Of a DNA stretch of 64,000 nucleotides, positions 22,901-36,161 are shown piece by piece; the first letter of the stretch is position 1, and the number at the start of each line of letters is the position of its first letter. A model generated the notes under the pieces. The model was not told the origin of the DNA. It saw nothing but the letters and a program-made list of their open reading frames with translations, and did no database searches. The DNA is from Skeletonema tropicum (taxonomy: Eukaryota > Bacillariophyta > Thalassiosirophyceae > Thalassiosirales > Thalassiosiraceae). A program made the translations under genes and the position numbers. Location of the stretch: contig CM074139.1 in NCBI GenBank assembly GCA_037178625.1, positions 2,294,001-2,358,000 on the forward strand, in the 5' to 3' direction.

Positions 22901-25900
22901 TGGTTATTAGCAATAATTGGAATTGGCTGAAGAATGTTGTGCGTGAAGGAAACGGATGATGTCTTGTCGTCATTATCAAGCCAAAAAGTGTCGTCGAATC
23001 CATCCATACCATAGTCATCAAGCTTAAATTCTTCATCACTATCATCAAGCCAACTAGCGCATTTTCCAAGAGCACGTCTGGAGCCAGCACGATCAATTCG
23101 ATACGTTGGAATCTTCTGCTCAATTAATTCGAGTGACTCGTAGAGCTTTTCAGACGCTGCCTCACACTGAGATGTCCCAAAGCTTGTAGAGAAATAATTC
23201 TTAGATCCTGTCGTGGGATCCTCTTCTGGTTCAATAGTATCCATTACTTCATGGAAGTATGAAGTTTCCTCTTCACTCAAACGTTCCAAAAGTTGATGAA
23301 AATGCTGCGTGTTGACCAGAACCGACAAGAAGCGCTTTGAGCGAGGGGAAAGAATCTTAGCCATCCGATCAGTATAGTTGATATCAATCAGCGCTGTTGG
23401 ACGTTTGTCTTCAAATAAAGCAGGAGCCTGCCTCAAAAATCGATCGCGATTGAAAACTGGTTGAGACGCCGAGACGAAAAAGAGACAGTCTTGGTACCCT
23501 CGGACCAAGCTGCAGATCTGAATAGCAACGTGTATGCGGAATTTCCTCTCGGGCATACTCTCGTTCTCAAGACGGAGTGAACGGCGGCAACCTGGAAAAA
23601 TTGATGCTTTCATTAGTTCTTCCAGCTCATCATCCTCCCTCAATAAACGAAATAATGCTTTCGATATGCTTGTGGAGACGGATGCAGGAAGAGCTGGAGG
23701 TATCTTCGTTCTCGCTCCCCTCCGCCCATCATACTCAGTCGATCCTGCCACATCATCCAAATCAACCACAACTATTTCACTCAACACGCTTTGATCCACA
23801 AACTTTAAGTTGGCAGATGCAGCACCAACAAAGAAGGGGAGCGGAGCATCCAAGATTTCAAGCATGTCTTTGGGTAACACTGGAATGTAAGGTAGCTGCC
23901 ACGTGAATGGGAAGATAAGGGCTGTGATGACTTCTGCGACCATTGCGACATTTGCGACATTGACTGAGTGAATCAAAATCCTACATTCCGTCAGTGCTGC
24001 AGCCAAAAGCAGTGTCAGCCCCTCTGCACCCAATAGGCGGCATGCGGATGCAATGGCACTTCCATGAGGAAGAGGGGGTAACCCATTCGGAGGAGCAGCT
24101 GTGATGTGCAAGCGTTCTCCTTCAAGAAAGGGTATGGAACAGTGCACAACGCCAGGTATCGGCATTGAAAAATTGACAATGAGATGGAACAAATCTTTCT
24201 GCAGCAATCCATAAATCTTGGAAGTGAGTGAAGCAGAGTCACCGGAAGATGTTAAGGCCAAATTCGATGATTCGTCAGATGCTAACTGTGATTGCATTGC
24301 ATTGCACGTGCGTAGAAGTATCTCTTCGATGACACCAACAATTGGAAGGGTCTGAAAAGGGGACATGCAAAAAGTTAGCGAGAGTTGTTGACCTAAAACG
24401 AGATAATACTCGACAGAAGAACCAAAGATTCAAGCCAAGCAACAGCAAATTATTCTCACCGTTGTCAAGCAAATCCCAATTGGTACCCACAATCGCTTTT
24501 GATAGCTACCCGACTTGGTGTCATCCTTCCCTCCTCCACTAGTAGTCATTATTTGAGCAAAATCATCTTGTCTTGGATCTACTCCCTTTGGAGCGGGGAC
24601 ATAAAACCTCACAATTGTACCATACGTCTTGACCAATTTTGACCCATAGACATCTGAATTCGACGATAAAACAAACCACGAAAATGACGATGTCGTATCC
24701 AAACAAGTGTCAAAATTGCTCGATGAAAAGTCTAACGATGGATGACTCATTGTCGATACTCCCCCCGCCTTTAAATCCTCATGTGTCGGAGCAGCGGGCC
24801 CTCGCCACAATTTACATCCCTCGGGGAAGCAAAACCACTCTACTTGGGGGATGAGACCGGTCATTCGTCCATTGTTAATGTGAAATTCATCATTGGGGGG
24901 GAAACGCTCTAGGACGCAACATTCGGGTGTGCTATCCACCCAACCTTTGGATCCATCGTCATTTCGTTGGTCGCCAATATCTTTTGCTCCAATGATGCAA
25001 ACAAAGTCCACTACTCCCGGTTGTAATTCTGGTTCCTCTGGCTTTTTCGCCTCCTCTGTTTCTTTCTTCTTTTTTGGTTTTTCTTCCACCTCTGGCAGAG
25101 GTGAAGCAGGTGCTACTGCTGCTGCTGCAGCAGTTACATTTTCCTTTTCTTCCCACGCAGATAAATCAATCATGGTACTACCACGACTTACCTCCTCCCC
25201 CTCGTGGATCTCATCTTCAACATCATTCAAATACGCTGTACTGGCAAATGTAATTTCCAATAAAACTGAGGGACATCGTCGTGGACCATGCAGCAATGTT
25301 GGCTCTTCGTCATTATTACCACCACCTTCCGCCGTCATTCCACTACGAGAACTTCCAGATAATGATCCCACGTCACCACCACCACCACGAGATGCCGCAT
25401 TGTTGTGACTAGCCGCATTTGGATCATCCAACTGATACCACCGCTCCACTATCGCAGCACCATTTCCACAAACTGCATCTTCCAATGGAAGTTTATTGAA
25501 TGGAATTGAAAGTGTTCCCAAACAGAGTCCTTCCGAGTAGTGGTATTGATCCTCTTGTTGCTGTTGTTGATTAAACTTTTTCTGTTTCATGCCACCCATC
25601 ATACGATTCTCCAACGATGGATGATTCACACCACCAGCCGCTCCCTCATTATTATGATCCAAACCACTGCCCGAACTTACACCACTATGACTATGAGTCT
25701 TCCTCTCACTCCACTTTTGTTGATACTCCACCAAATCATCCTGCTGCTGCAAATTATTATTATCATCCCCACTATTCATTAAAAATTGCGCCACATTGGC
25801 AGCCTGCTGTTCCTTCTGTGTGACCACTGCTGCTCCCACCCCATGTCCACCACCAACACCTTTGTTTCGAATAATATGTTCGACATATTGTTCCTTCCCC

Positions 25901-26766
25901 TTGCGCCATAGACCACGTATCCCAGAGGTTAACTGTGACTGCGACATTTCCTCGGATTGTTGAGATGATGACGAATAATTACTTATATTGTGATCACTAG
26001 CGCTAGCGTTTGAGCTGTTCAAATCATGATCATCACTACCAATTGCACTAGCCATTGCACTACTGGCACCGGCACCAGATGAGGACAACACTATCCGCCT
26101 TCCATAGAATGAATTATCATTCTTATACATAGTATATGAAGTATCCTCTATTGCCAACCGTGTACACAATTGAACCACCAACGCACTCTCCATGGGAGTC
26201 TGCAATGCATCCCATCGATATTCTTCATTCCAATCGGCCCCGTTCCCGCCACCTCCGTTGGTGGATTTGGACATTAGTTTGGAGGAGGAGGTGCGTTGCT
26301 GGGAGGGGTGGATTTGATGGGTTAGGAGGTGGTCGATTGGGTTGTTCATTCTACTGTTAATGTTGGCTATGGATGATGTTGATGTGTTCGATGTAAATTT
26401 TTTGGGCTTCATGACGTCGCTGTCGCCCTGTTCGTGTGAGTGTTCGTGTTCATTTCGCCGCGGTAAAATAGTCCTCGAGTGTCGATTATTCTGCTGATCG
26501 TCAACAGTATTCTGCTGATAATGTTCATCAACATCAACATTATTATCAGCATCAGTACTCTCCAGCGCGGCAACAATGTCCTCCACCAGACCAAATTTGA
26601 ACCACGGACAGAGCGGCACAGTGGGACTGAGCGAGGGGGGCAGATCGACTGCGGAGAGGAGGCGGACGCGCAGGGACCACTGCTCTTCTTCTTCATCGGA
26701 CGAGGCGGATGAGGTGCTGCTGGACTCGCTGGAGGTGTCGTCTGAAGCAGAGGATGATACGGTCAT
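19990..26766 (-). CDS. C2-DENN-WD40 protein, DENND3/SCD1-like Rab exchange factor
   Basis: Two exons: 26766-24460 (769 codons), then 24351-19990. The 108-base intron has a GTGAGA donor and TTTTCAG acceptor, giving 2222 residues. A Ser-rich start is followed by a C2-like domain split by low-complexity loops: LRVRLLSAVDLP (31-42), DWNEEYRWDAL with MESALVVQLCTR (179-203), LCLGTLSIPFNKLPLED (414-430) and VERWYQLDDP (440-449). uDENN starts at PGVVDFVCIIG (~583). The splice joins WVPIGICLTT to LPIVGVIEEIL at the u/cDENN boundary. cDENN follows (HCSIPFL, then ILIHSVNVANVAMVAEVITALIFPF in two parts), then dDENN (FLRQAPALFEDKRP, LVNTQHFHQLLERL). The last ~480 residues hold WD40 repeats (SGGADKTARLWD, SASTDRSVALWD, SAGADGSLATWD). 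DENN proteins catalyse GDP/GTP exchange on Rab GTPases in membrane traffic. DENN followed by C-terminal WD40 is typical of DENND3 and plant SCD1. Its 5' end is the source of the tandem array to the right. Confidence 0.88.
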
Positions 26767-28760
26767 TCTGTGTAGATATGAATATCTGATATCTTGTATG
26801 TCAGAGATTATTATTTGTCCTTATTTTTGGCGGGTGATCGTTACTAACTAACTAACTGAATAATAGGCTGAATAAGGCGGCTGTGGACCGCTGCGTGGTA
26901 GACTGGACTTGGATGAGTCGGGCTAGGATAATTAATGGCGTGGGCTGGCTACATACCACCATGGTCAACAACTGATCGAACCGCAGCGATGGCATGGTGG
27001 CGTGTGCGTGAGAGTTTGTCAATCTCAGTGCCGTCAGTTTAAATAGTAAGCGGCACCGAGCGCTACTGACTGTCGCATCAAAAAGTCACCAACAGCAGCT
27101 CAAGCAGCTCAAAAGTGACAATGGCCGATAATATTATCTTGTCTCCTACTTGGCCAATGACGGCGATAAGTGTCGTTTTGGAAAGCTGAGAGTGAGCTCT
27201 ACCGCTTAGGTGTGTATTGAGCCTCATTGGACGACTTCTATTCATTCGTCTCGGTTAAAAACTGGTCTAGAAAGTGATCGGTAGGGCCAGATTCGGCTCA
27301 AGAGCCAGATTTTCAAGACAGAATTTAAATTTTGATCAAAATGAACGATATGACCACCGCTGGAATCGTCTTTTCAAGCTGAATCGATTAGTACCATCAT
27401 TACAATCAAGATCAAAATAATAACAATCACAGCTCGGCCGAAAGCCTTGCAAAAGAGACACTTGTAGACGATCACGATCAGCCTCTTTCAGACGATCGGT
27501 ACACGTCGAAGATCCAAAAAGATACGTTAACTGCAATGCCACTAAAATCCACAATAAACACGGAGCTCGGGCAGGGGCCCTCGCACGCTCCGCTGAAGAC
27601 ACTTCCTTTAATGCCGTAAGATCCAGATAGTTGGCACTGGTGAGATCCAAGACGCTGCGCTGAAGACACTACGAGAGATCGGTGAAGATCCAGATAGTTG
27701 GTACATGTACCGTCCATCATACATCTTCGATCTTACCATCCTTCATCAACATTACAATATAACAATCAACACTAACCATCCTAATACCAACCGCATCATC
27801 ATCATCTACTACTACTCCCATCCACAAGCATCATCCACTGCTACTACTTCCAACCTCATCATCTTCTCCTCCTCCAACCGCAAGCACAAGTATTCGTATC
27901 GTCGGCAATGATGATGATGCGGTTGGGAGTAGTAGTACCTGCTGCTGCTTCTGCTTGTGGTTGGGGGAGGAGAAGAAGCTGGATACATGACGAGATAATC
28001 AACCAACCAACCACAAGCAGCCGCTGCTACTGCTACTCCCAACAACATCATCATCGTCGGCAATGATGCGATGTAGCAGCGGCAGTATCGTCGGCAATGC
28101 TGCTTGCGGTTGGATTGGTGGAGGAGAATATAACAACCAACCATCATTGCCGAGCGCAGTCGAGGCAAGTGGAAGATAAAAGCGAGGGTGAGCGGTAGCG
28201 AAGCCGAGCTGTGAGTATTTATTATTGAATAAGTACATCGTGCCAACCTGACATGGATCTCACCGCATTAAGTGGTCGTTCTTCAGCGCAGCGTTGGATG
28301 CGTCCGTGCCAACTAATCATTGACAGTGACAGTGCGGATCGTTAAAGTGCGAGCGGTAGCGAGGACGAGGCTGTGTTTATTGTACAAATCGATAGAGCTT
28401 GAAACTACGATTCGAATGGTGGTATCATTGTTTGTCGATTCGGTCAAAATCCGAATTCCGAATGTCGATTTGGATCTCGACATTCCAATTCCAGGGGTCG
28501 ATTTAGTTGAGTCGATTGACAAAAGATCATTATTCGGCGTTGAAACTAATCGCAATCGATAGAGCTCGGCGAGAGGATTCGAAATCACTACTCATCGCCT
28601 TGATACGACCGCTACAGCAGACGTCACAATGGAAAAGGTGAATTTGGAGAGGAAGAGGTAAAGTAGTACATCTAGAGTAATGGTCTTAATATTATCACTC
28701 TACATATCTCATTGTACATCATTCCTAAAGATACCCAGTTGATTGTCATGTAATACTTCA
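25635..28760 (-). repeat. Array progenitor segment (3126 bases)
   Basis: Contains codons 1 to ~375 of the C2-DENN-WD40 gene and the ~2 kb upstream of it. It is the only copy attached to the rest of the gene. It has one CAGCTCAAG unit fewer than later copies (near 27100), which accounts for the 9-base length difference from 3135. Confidence 0.9.
26767..28760. promoter_or_regulatory. Upstream region of the C2-DENN-WD40 gene (progenitor of the array spacer)
   Basis: About 2 kb without a supported gene. It includes dense near-palindromic AACCGCATCATCATC / GATGATGATGCGGTT blocks (27790-28150), GCGCTGAAGACAC-type repeats, and direct repeats of ATCGATAGAGCT at 28389 and 28555. The minus-strand promoter of the gene must lie in its left part. 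The small ORFs on both strands recur in every array unit only because the DNA does. Confidence 0.45.
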
Positions 28761-29892
28761 CAGCCGACCCCTCATTATTATGATCCAAACCACTGCCCGA
28801 ACTTACACCACTATGACTATGAGTCTTCCTCTCACTCCACTTTTGTTGATACTCCACCAAATCATCCTGCTGCTGCAAATTATTATTATCATCCCCACTA
28901 TTCATTAAAAATTGCGCCACATTGGCAGCCTGCTGTTCCTTCTGTGTGACCACTGCTGCTCCCACCCCATGTCCACCACCAACACCTTTGTTTCGAATAA
29001 TATGTTCGACATATTGTTCCTTCCCCTTGCGCCATAGACCACGTATCCCAGAGGTTAACTGTGACTGCGACATTTCCTCGGATTGTTGAGATGATGACGA
29101 ATAATTACTTATATTGTGATCACTAGCGCTAGCGTTTGAGCTGTTCAAATCATGATCATCACTACCAATTGCACTAGCCATTGCACTACTGGCACCGGCA
29201 CCAGATGAGGACAACACTATCCGCCTTCCATAGAATGAATTATCATTCTTATACATAGTATATGAAGTATCCTCTATTGCCAACCGTGTACACAATTGAA
29301 CCACCAACGCACTCTCCATGGGAGTCTGCAATGCATCCCATCGATATTCTTCATTCCAATCGGCCCCGTTCCCGCCACCTCCGTTGGTGGATTTGGACAT
29401 TAGTTTGGAGGAGGAGGTGCGTTGCTGGGAGGGGTGGATTTGATGGGTTAGGAGGTGGTCGATTGGGTTGTTCATTCTACTGTTAATGTTGGCTATGGAT
29501 GATGTTGATGTGTTCGATGTAAATTTTTTGGGCTTCATGACGTCGCTGTCGCCCTGTTCGTGTGAGTGTTCGTGTTCATTTCGCCGCGGTAAAATAGTCC
29601 TCGAGTGTCGATTATTCTGCTGATCGTCAACAGTATTCTGCTGATAATGTTCATCAACATCAACATTATTATCAGCATCAGTACTCTCCAGCGCGGCAAC
29701 AATGTCCTCCACCAGACCAAATTTGAACCACGGACAGAGCGGCACAGTGGGACTGAGCGAGGGGGGCAGATCGACTGCGGAGAGGAGGCGGACGCGCAGG
29801 GACCACTGCTCTTCTTCTTCATCGGACGAGGCGGATGAGGTGCTGCTGGACTCGCTGGAGGTGTCGTCTGAAGCAGAGGATGATACGGTCAT
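28672..29892 (-). pseudogene. Truncated C2-DENN-WD40 ORF, array copy 1
   Basis: 406 codons. Residues 1-375 are identical in translation to the intact gene, up to GLDHNNEG. A 31-residue novel tail (starting SAVKYYMTINW) follows, read from unit-junction sequence. The last C2 strands, all DENN domains and the WD40 repeats are missing. It keeps the same upstream 2 kb, so it could be transcribed. Confidence 0.8.
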
Positions 29893-31894
29893 TCTGTGTA
29901 GATATGAATATCTGATATCTTGTATGTCAGAGATTATTATTTGTCCTTATTTTTGGCGGGTGATCGTTACTAACTAACTAACTGAATAATAGGCTGAATA
30001 AGGCGGCTGTGGACCGCTGCGTGGTAGACTGGACTTGGATGAGTCGGGCTAGGATAATTAATGGCGTGGGCTGGCTACATACCACCATGGTCAACAACTG
30101 ATCGAACCGCAGCGATGGCATGGTGGCGTGTGCGTGAGAGTTTGTCAATCTCAGTGCCGTCAGTTTAAATAGTAAGCGGCACCGAGCGCTACTGACTGTC
30201 GCATCAAAAAGTCACCAACAGCAGCTCAAGCAGCTCAAGCAGCTCAAAAGTGACAATGGCCGATAATATTATCTTGTCTCCTACTTGGCCAATGACGGCG
30301 ATAAGTGTCGTTTTGGAAAGCTGAGAGTGAGCTCTACCGCTTAGGTGTGTATTGAGCCTCATTGGACGACTTCTATTCATTCGTCTCGGTTAAAAACTGG
30401 TCTAGAAAGTGATCGGTAGGGCCAGATTCGGCTCAAGAGCCAGATTTTCAAGACAGAATTTAAATTTTGATCAAAATGAACGATATGACCACCGCTGGAA
30501 TCGTCTTTTCAAGCTGAATCGATTAGTACCATCATTACAATCAAGATCAAAATAATAACAATCACAGCTCGGCCGAAAGCCTTGCAAAAGAGACACTTGT
30601 AGACGATCACGATCAGCCTCTTTCAGACGATCGGTACACGTCGAAGATCCAAAAAGATACGTTAACTGCAATGCCACTAAAATCCACAATAAACACGGAG
30701 CTCGGGCAGGGGCCCTCGCACGCTCCGCTGAAGACACTTCCTTTAATGCCGTAAGATCCAGATAGTTGGCACTGGTGAGATCCAAGACGCTGCGCTGAAG
30801 ACACTACGAGAGATCGGTGAAGATCCAGATAGTTGGTACATGTACCGTCCATCATACATCTTCGATCTTACCATCCTTCATCAACATTACAATATAACAA
30901 TCAACACTAACCATCCTAATACCAACCGCATCATCATCATCTACTACTACTCCCATCCACAAGCATCATCCACTGCTACTACTTCCAACCTCATCATCTT
31001 CTCCTCCTCCAACCGCAAGCACAAGTATTCGTATCGTCGGCAATGATGATGAGCGGTTGGGAGTAGTAGTACCTGCTGCTGCTTCTGCTTGTGGTTGGGG
31101 GAGGAGAAGAAGCTGGATACATGACGAGATAATCAACCAACCAACCACAAGCAGCCGCTGCTACTGCTACTCCCAACAACATCATCATCGTCGGCAATGA
31201 TGCGATGTAGCAGCGGCAGTATCGTCGGCAATGCTGCTTGCGGTTGGATTGGTGGAGGAGAATATAACAACCAACCATCATTGCCGAGCGCAGTCGAGGC
31301 AAGTGGAAGATAAAAGCGAGGGTGAGCGGTAGCGAAGCCGAGCTGTGAGTATTTATTATTGAATAAGTACATCGTGCCAACCTGACATGGATCTCACCGC
31401 ATTAAGTGGTCGTTCTTCAGCGCAGCGTTGGATGCGTCCGTGCCAACTAATCATTGACAGTGACAGTGCGGATCGTTAAAGTGCGAGCGGTAGCGAGGAC
31501 GAGGCTGTGTTTATTGTACAAATCGATAGAGCTTGAAACTACGATTCGAATGGTGGTATCATTGTTTGTCGATTCGGTCAAAATCCGAATTCCGAATGTC
31601 GATTTGGATCTCGACATTCCAATTCCAGGGGTCGATTTAGTTGAGTCGATTGACAAAAGATCATTATTCGGCGTTGAAACTAATCGCAATCGATAGAGCT
31701 CGGCGAGAGGATTCGAAATCACTACTCATCGCCTTGATACGACCGCTACAGCAGACGTCACAATGGAAAAGGTGAATTTGGAGAGGAAGAGGTAAAGTAG
31801 TACATCTAGAGTAATGGTCTTAATATTATCACTCTACATATCTCATTGTACATCATTCCTAAAGATACCCAGTTGATTGTCATGTAATACTTCA
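28761..31894 (-). repeat. Tandem array unit 1 (3134 bases)
   Basis: Head-to-tail copy of the progenitor. Homology starts at CAGCCG (28761), with a two-base mismatch and then CCCTCATTATTATG. It is one base shorter than units 2-4 because of a deletion in the GATGATGATGCGG run at ~31048. Confidence 0.95.
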
Positions 31895-33026
31895 CAGCCG
31901 ACCCCTCATTATTATGATCCAAACCACTGCCCGAACTTACACCACTATGACTATGAGTCTTCCTCTCACTCCACTTTTGTTGATACTCCACCAAATCATC
32001 CTGCTGCTGCAAATTATTATTATCATCCCCACTATTCATTAAAAATTGCGCCACATTGGCAGCCTGCTGTTCCTTCTGTGTGACCACTGCTGCTCCCACC
32101 CCATGTCCACCACCAACACCTTTGTTTCGAATAATATGTTCGACATATTGTTCCTTCCCCTTGCGCCATAGACCACGTATCCCAGAGGTTAACTGTGACT
32201 GCGACATTTCCTCGGATTGTTGAGATGATGACGAATAATTACTTATATTGTGATCACTAGCGCTAGCGTTTGAGCTGTTCAAATCATGATCATCACTACC
32301 AATTGCACTAGCCATTGCACTACTGGCACCGGCACCAGATGAGGACAACACTATCCGCCTTCCATAGAATGAATTATCATTCTTATACATAGTATATGAA
32401 GTATCCTCTATTGCCAACCGTGTACACAATTGAACCACCAACGCACTCTCCATGGGAGTCTGCAATGCATCCCATCGATATTCTTCATTCCAATCGGCCC
32501 CGTTCCCGCCACCTCCGTTGGTGGATTTGGACATTAGTTTGGAGGAGGAGGTGCGTTGCTGGGAGGGGTGGATTTGATGGGTTAGGAGGTGGTCGATTGG
32601 GTTGTTCATTCTACTGTTAATGTTGGCTATGGATGATGTTGATGTGTTCGATGTAAATTTTTTGGGCTTCATGACGTCGCTGTCGCCCTGTTCGTGTGAG
32701 TGTTCGTGTTCATTTCGCCGCGGTAAAATAGTCCTCGAGTGTCGATTATTCTGCTGATCGTCAACAGTATTCTGCTGATAATGTTCATCAACATCAACAT
32801 TATTATCAGCATCAGTACTCTCCAGCGCGGCAACAATGTCCTCCACCAGACCAAATTTGAACCACGGACAGAGCGGCACAGTGGGACTGAGCGAGGGGGG
32901 CAGATCGACTGCGGAGAGGAGGCGGACGCGCAGGGACCACTGCTCTTCTTCTTCATCGGACGAGGCGGATGAGGTGCTGCTGGACTCGCTGGAGGTGTCG
33001 TCTGAAGCAGAGGATGATACGGTCAT
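31806..33026 (-). pseudogene. Truncated C2-DENN-WD40 ORF, array copy 2
   Basis: Translation identical to array copy 1, including the junction-derived 31-residue tail. Same upstream region. Confidence 0.8.
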
Positions 33027-35029
33027 TCTGTGTAGATATGAATATCTGATATCTTGTATGTCAGAGATTATTATTTGTCCTTATTTTTGGCGGGTGATCG
33101 TTACTAACTAACTAACTGAATAATAGGCTGAATAAGGCGGCTGTGGACCGCTGCGTGGTAGACTGGACTTGGATGAGTCGGGCTAGGATAATTAATGGCG
33201 TGGGCTGGCTACATACCACCATGGTCAACAACTGATCGAACCGCAGCGATGGCATGGTGGCGTGTGCGTGAGAGTTTGTCAATCTCAGTGCCGTCAGTTT
33301 AAATAGTAAGCGGCACCGAGCGCTACTGACTGTCGCATCAAAAAGTCACCAACAGCAGCTCAAGCAGCTCAAGCAGCTCAAAAGTGACAATGGCCGATAA
33401 TATTATCTTGTCTCCTACTTGGCCAATGACGGCGATAAGTGTCGTTTTGGAAAGCTGAGAGTGAGCTCTACCGCTTAGGTGTGTATTGAGCCTCATTGGA
33501 CGACTTCTATTCATTCGTCTCGGTTAAAAACTGGTCTAGAAAGTGATCGGTAGGGCCAGATTCGGCTCAAGAGCCAGATTTTCAAGACAGAATTTAAATT
33601 TTGATCAAAATGAACGATATGACCACCGCTGGAATCGTCTTTTCAAGCTGAATCGATTAGTACCATCATTACAATCAAGATCAAAATAATAACAATCACA
33701 GCTCGGCCGAAAGCCTTGCAAAAGAGACACTTGTAGACGATCACGATCAGCCTCTTTCAGACGATCGGTACACGTCGAAGATCCAAAAAGATACGTTAAC
33801 TGCAATGCCACTAAAATCCACAATAAACACGGAGCTCGGGCAGGGGCCCTCGCACGCTCCGCTGAAGACACTTCCTTTAATGCCGTAAGATCCAGATAGT
33901 TGGCACTGGTGAGATCCAAGACGCTGCGCTGAAGACACTACGAGAGATCGGTGAAGATCCAGATAGTTGGTACATGTACCGTCCATCATACATCTTCGAT
34001 CTTACCATCCTTCATCAACATTACAATATAACAATCAACACTAACCATCCTAATACCAACCGCATCATCATCATCTACTACTACTCCCATCCACAAGCAT
34101 CATCCACTGCTACTACTTCCAACCTCATCATCTTCTCCTCCTCCAACCGCAAGCACAAGTATTCGTATCGTCGGCAATGATGATGATGCGGTTGGGAGTA
34201 GTAGTACCTGCTGCTGCTTCTGCTTGTGGTTGGGGGAGGAGAAGAAGCTGGATACATGACGAGATAATCAACCAACCAACCACAAGCAGCCGCTGCTACT
34301 GCTACTCCCAACAACATCATCATCGTCGGCAATGATGCGATGTAGCAGCGGCAGTATCGTCGGCAATGCTGCTTGCGGTTGGATTGGTGGAGGAGAATAT
34401 AACAACCAACCATCATTGCCGAGCGCAGTCGAGGCAAGTGGAAGATAAAAGCGAGGGTGAGCGGTAGCGAAGCCGAGCTGTGAGTATTTATTATTGAATA
34501 AGTACATCGTGCCAACCTGACATGGATCTCACCGCATTAAGTGGTCGTTCTTCAGCGCAGCGTTGGATGCGTCCGTGCCAACTAATCATTGACAGTGACA
34601 GTGCGGATCGTTAAAGTGCGAGCGGTAGCGAGGACGAGGCTGTGTTTATTGTACAAATCGATAGAGCTTGAAACTACGATTCGAATGGTGGTATCATTGT
34701 TTGTCGATTCGGTCAAAATCCGAATTCCGAATGTCGATTTGGATCTCGACATTCCAATTCCAGGGGTCGATTTAGTTGAGTCGATTGACAAAAGATCATT
34801 ATTCGGCGTTGAAACTAATCGCAATCGATAGAGCTCGGCGAGAGGATTCGAAATCACTACTCATCGCCTTGATACGACCGCTACAGCAGACGTCACAATG
34901 GAAAAGGTGAATTTGGAGAGGAAGAGGTAAAGTAGTACATCTAGAGTAATGGTCTTAATATTATCACTCTACATATCTCATTGTACATCATTCCTAAAGA
35001 TACCCAGTTGATTGTCATGTAATACTTCA
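31895..35029 (-). repeat. Tandem array unit 2 (3135 bases)
   Basis: Same junction sequence and content as unit 1. By eye nearly base-identical apart from the single-base indel. Confidence 0.95.
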
Positions 35030-36161
35030 CAGCCGACCCCTCATTATTATGATCCAAACCACTGCCCGAACTTACACCACTATGACTATGAGTCTTCCTC
35101 TCACTCCACTTTTGTTGATACTCCACCAAATCATCCTGCTGCTGCAAATTATTATTATCATCCCCACTATTCATTAAAAATTGCGCCACATTGGCAGCCT
35201 GCTGTTCCTTCTGTGTGACCACTGCTGCTCCCACCCCATGTCCACCACCAACACCTTTGTTTCGAATAATATGTTCGACATATTGTTCCTTCCCCTTGCG
35301 CCATAGACCACGTATCCCAGAGGTTAACTGTGACTGCGACATTTCCTCGGATTGTTGAGATGATGACGAATAATTACTTATATTGTGATCACTAGCGCTA
35401 GCGTTTGAGCTGTTCAAATCATGATCATCACTACCAATTGCACTAGCCATTGCACTACTGGCACCGGCACCAGATGAGGACAACACTATCCGCCTTCCAT
35501 AGAATGAATTATCATTCTTATACATAGTATATGAAGTATCCTCTATTGCCAACCGTGTACACAATTGAACCACCAACGCACTCTCCATGGGAGTCTGCAA
35601 TGCATCCCATCGATATTCTTCATTCCAATCGGCCCCGTTCCCGCCACCTCCGTTGGTGGATTTGGACATTAGTTTGGAGGAGGAGGTGCGTTGCTGGGAG
35701 GGGTGGATTTGATGGGTTAGGAGGTGGTCGATTGGGTTGTTCATTCTACTGTTAATGTTGGCTATGGATGATGTTGATGTGTTCGATGTAAATTTTTTGG
35801 GCTTCATGACGTCGCTGTCGCCCTGTTCGTGTGAGTGTTCGTGTTCATTTCGCCGCGGTAAAATAGTCCTCGAGTGTCGATTATTCTGCTGATCGTCAAC
35901 AGTATTCTGCTGATAATGTTCATCAACATCAACATTATTATCAGCATCAGTACTCTCCAGCGCGGCAACAATGTCCTCCACCAGACCAAATTTGAACCAC
36001 GGACAGAGCGGCACAGTGGGACTGAGCGAGGGGGGCAGATCGACTGCGGAGAGGAGGCGGACGCGCAGGGACCACTGCTCTTCTTCTTCATCGGACGAGG
36101 CGGATGAGGTGCTGCTGGACTCGCTGGAGGTGTCGTCTGAAGCAGAGGATGATACGGTCAT
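34941..36161 (-). pseudogene. Truncated C2-DENN-WD40 ORF, array copy 3
   Basis: 406-codon frame identical in translation to the other array copies. Confidence 0.8.

Noticed and set aside
26136..26851. Several plus- and minus-strand ORFs opposite the DENN gene 5' end, repeated in every array unit
   Set aside because: Shadows of the coding strand; repeated because the DNA is repeated.
27812..28246. 144-codon minus ORF recurring in array spacers
   Set aside because: Low-complexity GATGATG/CTGCTG sequence; broken by a one-base deletion in unit 1 without consequence for unit spread.
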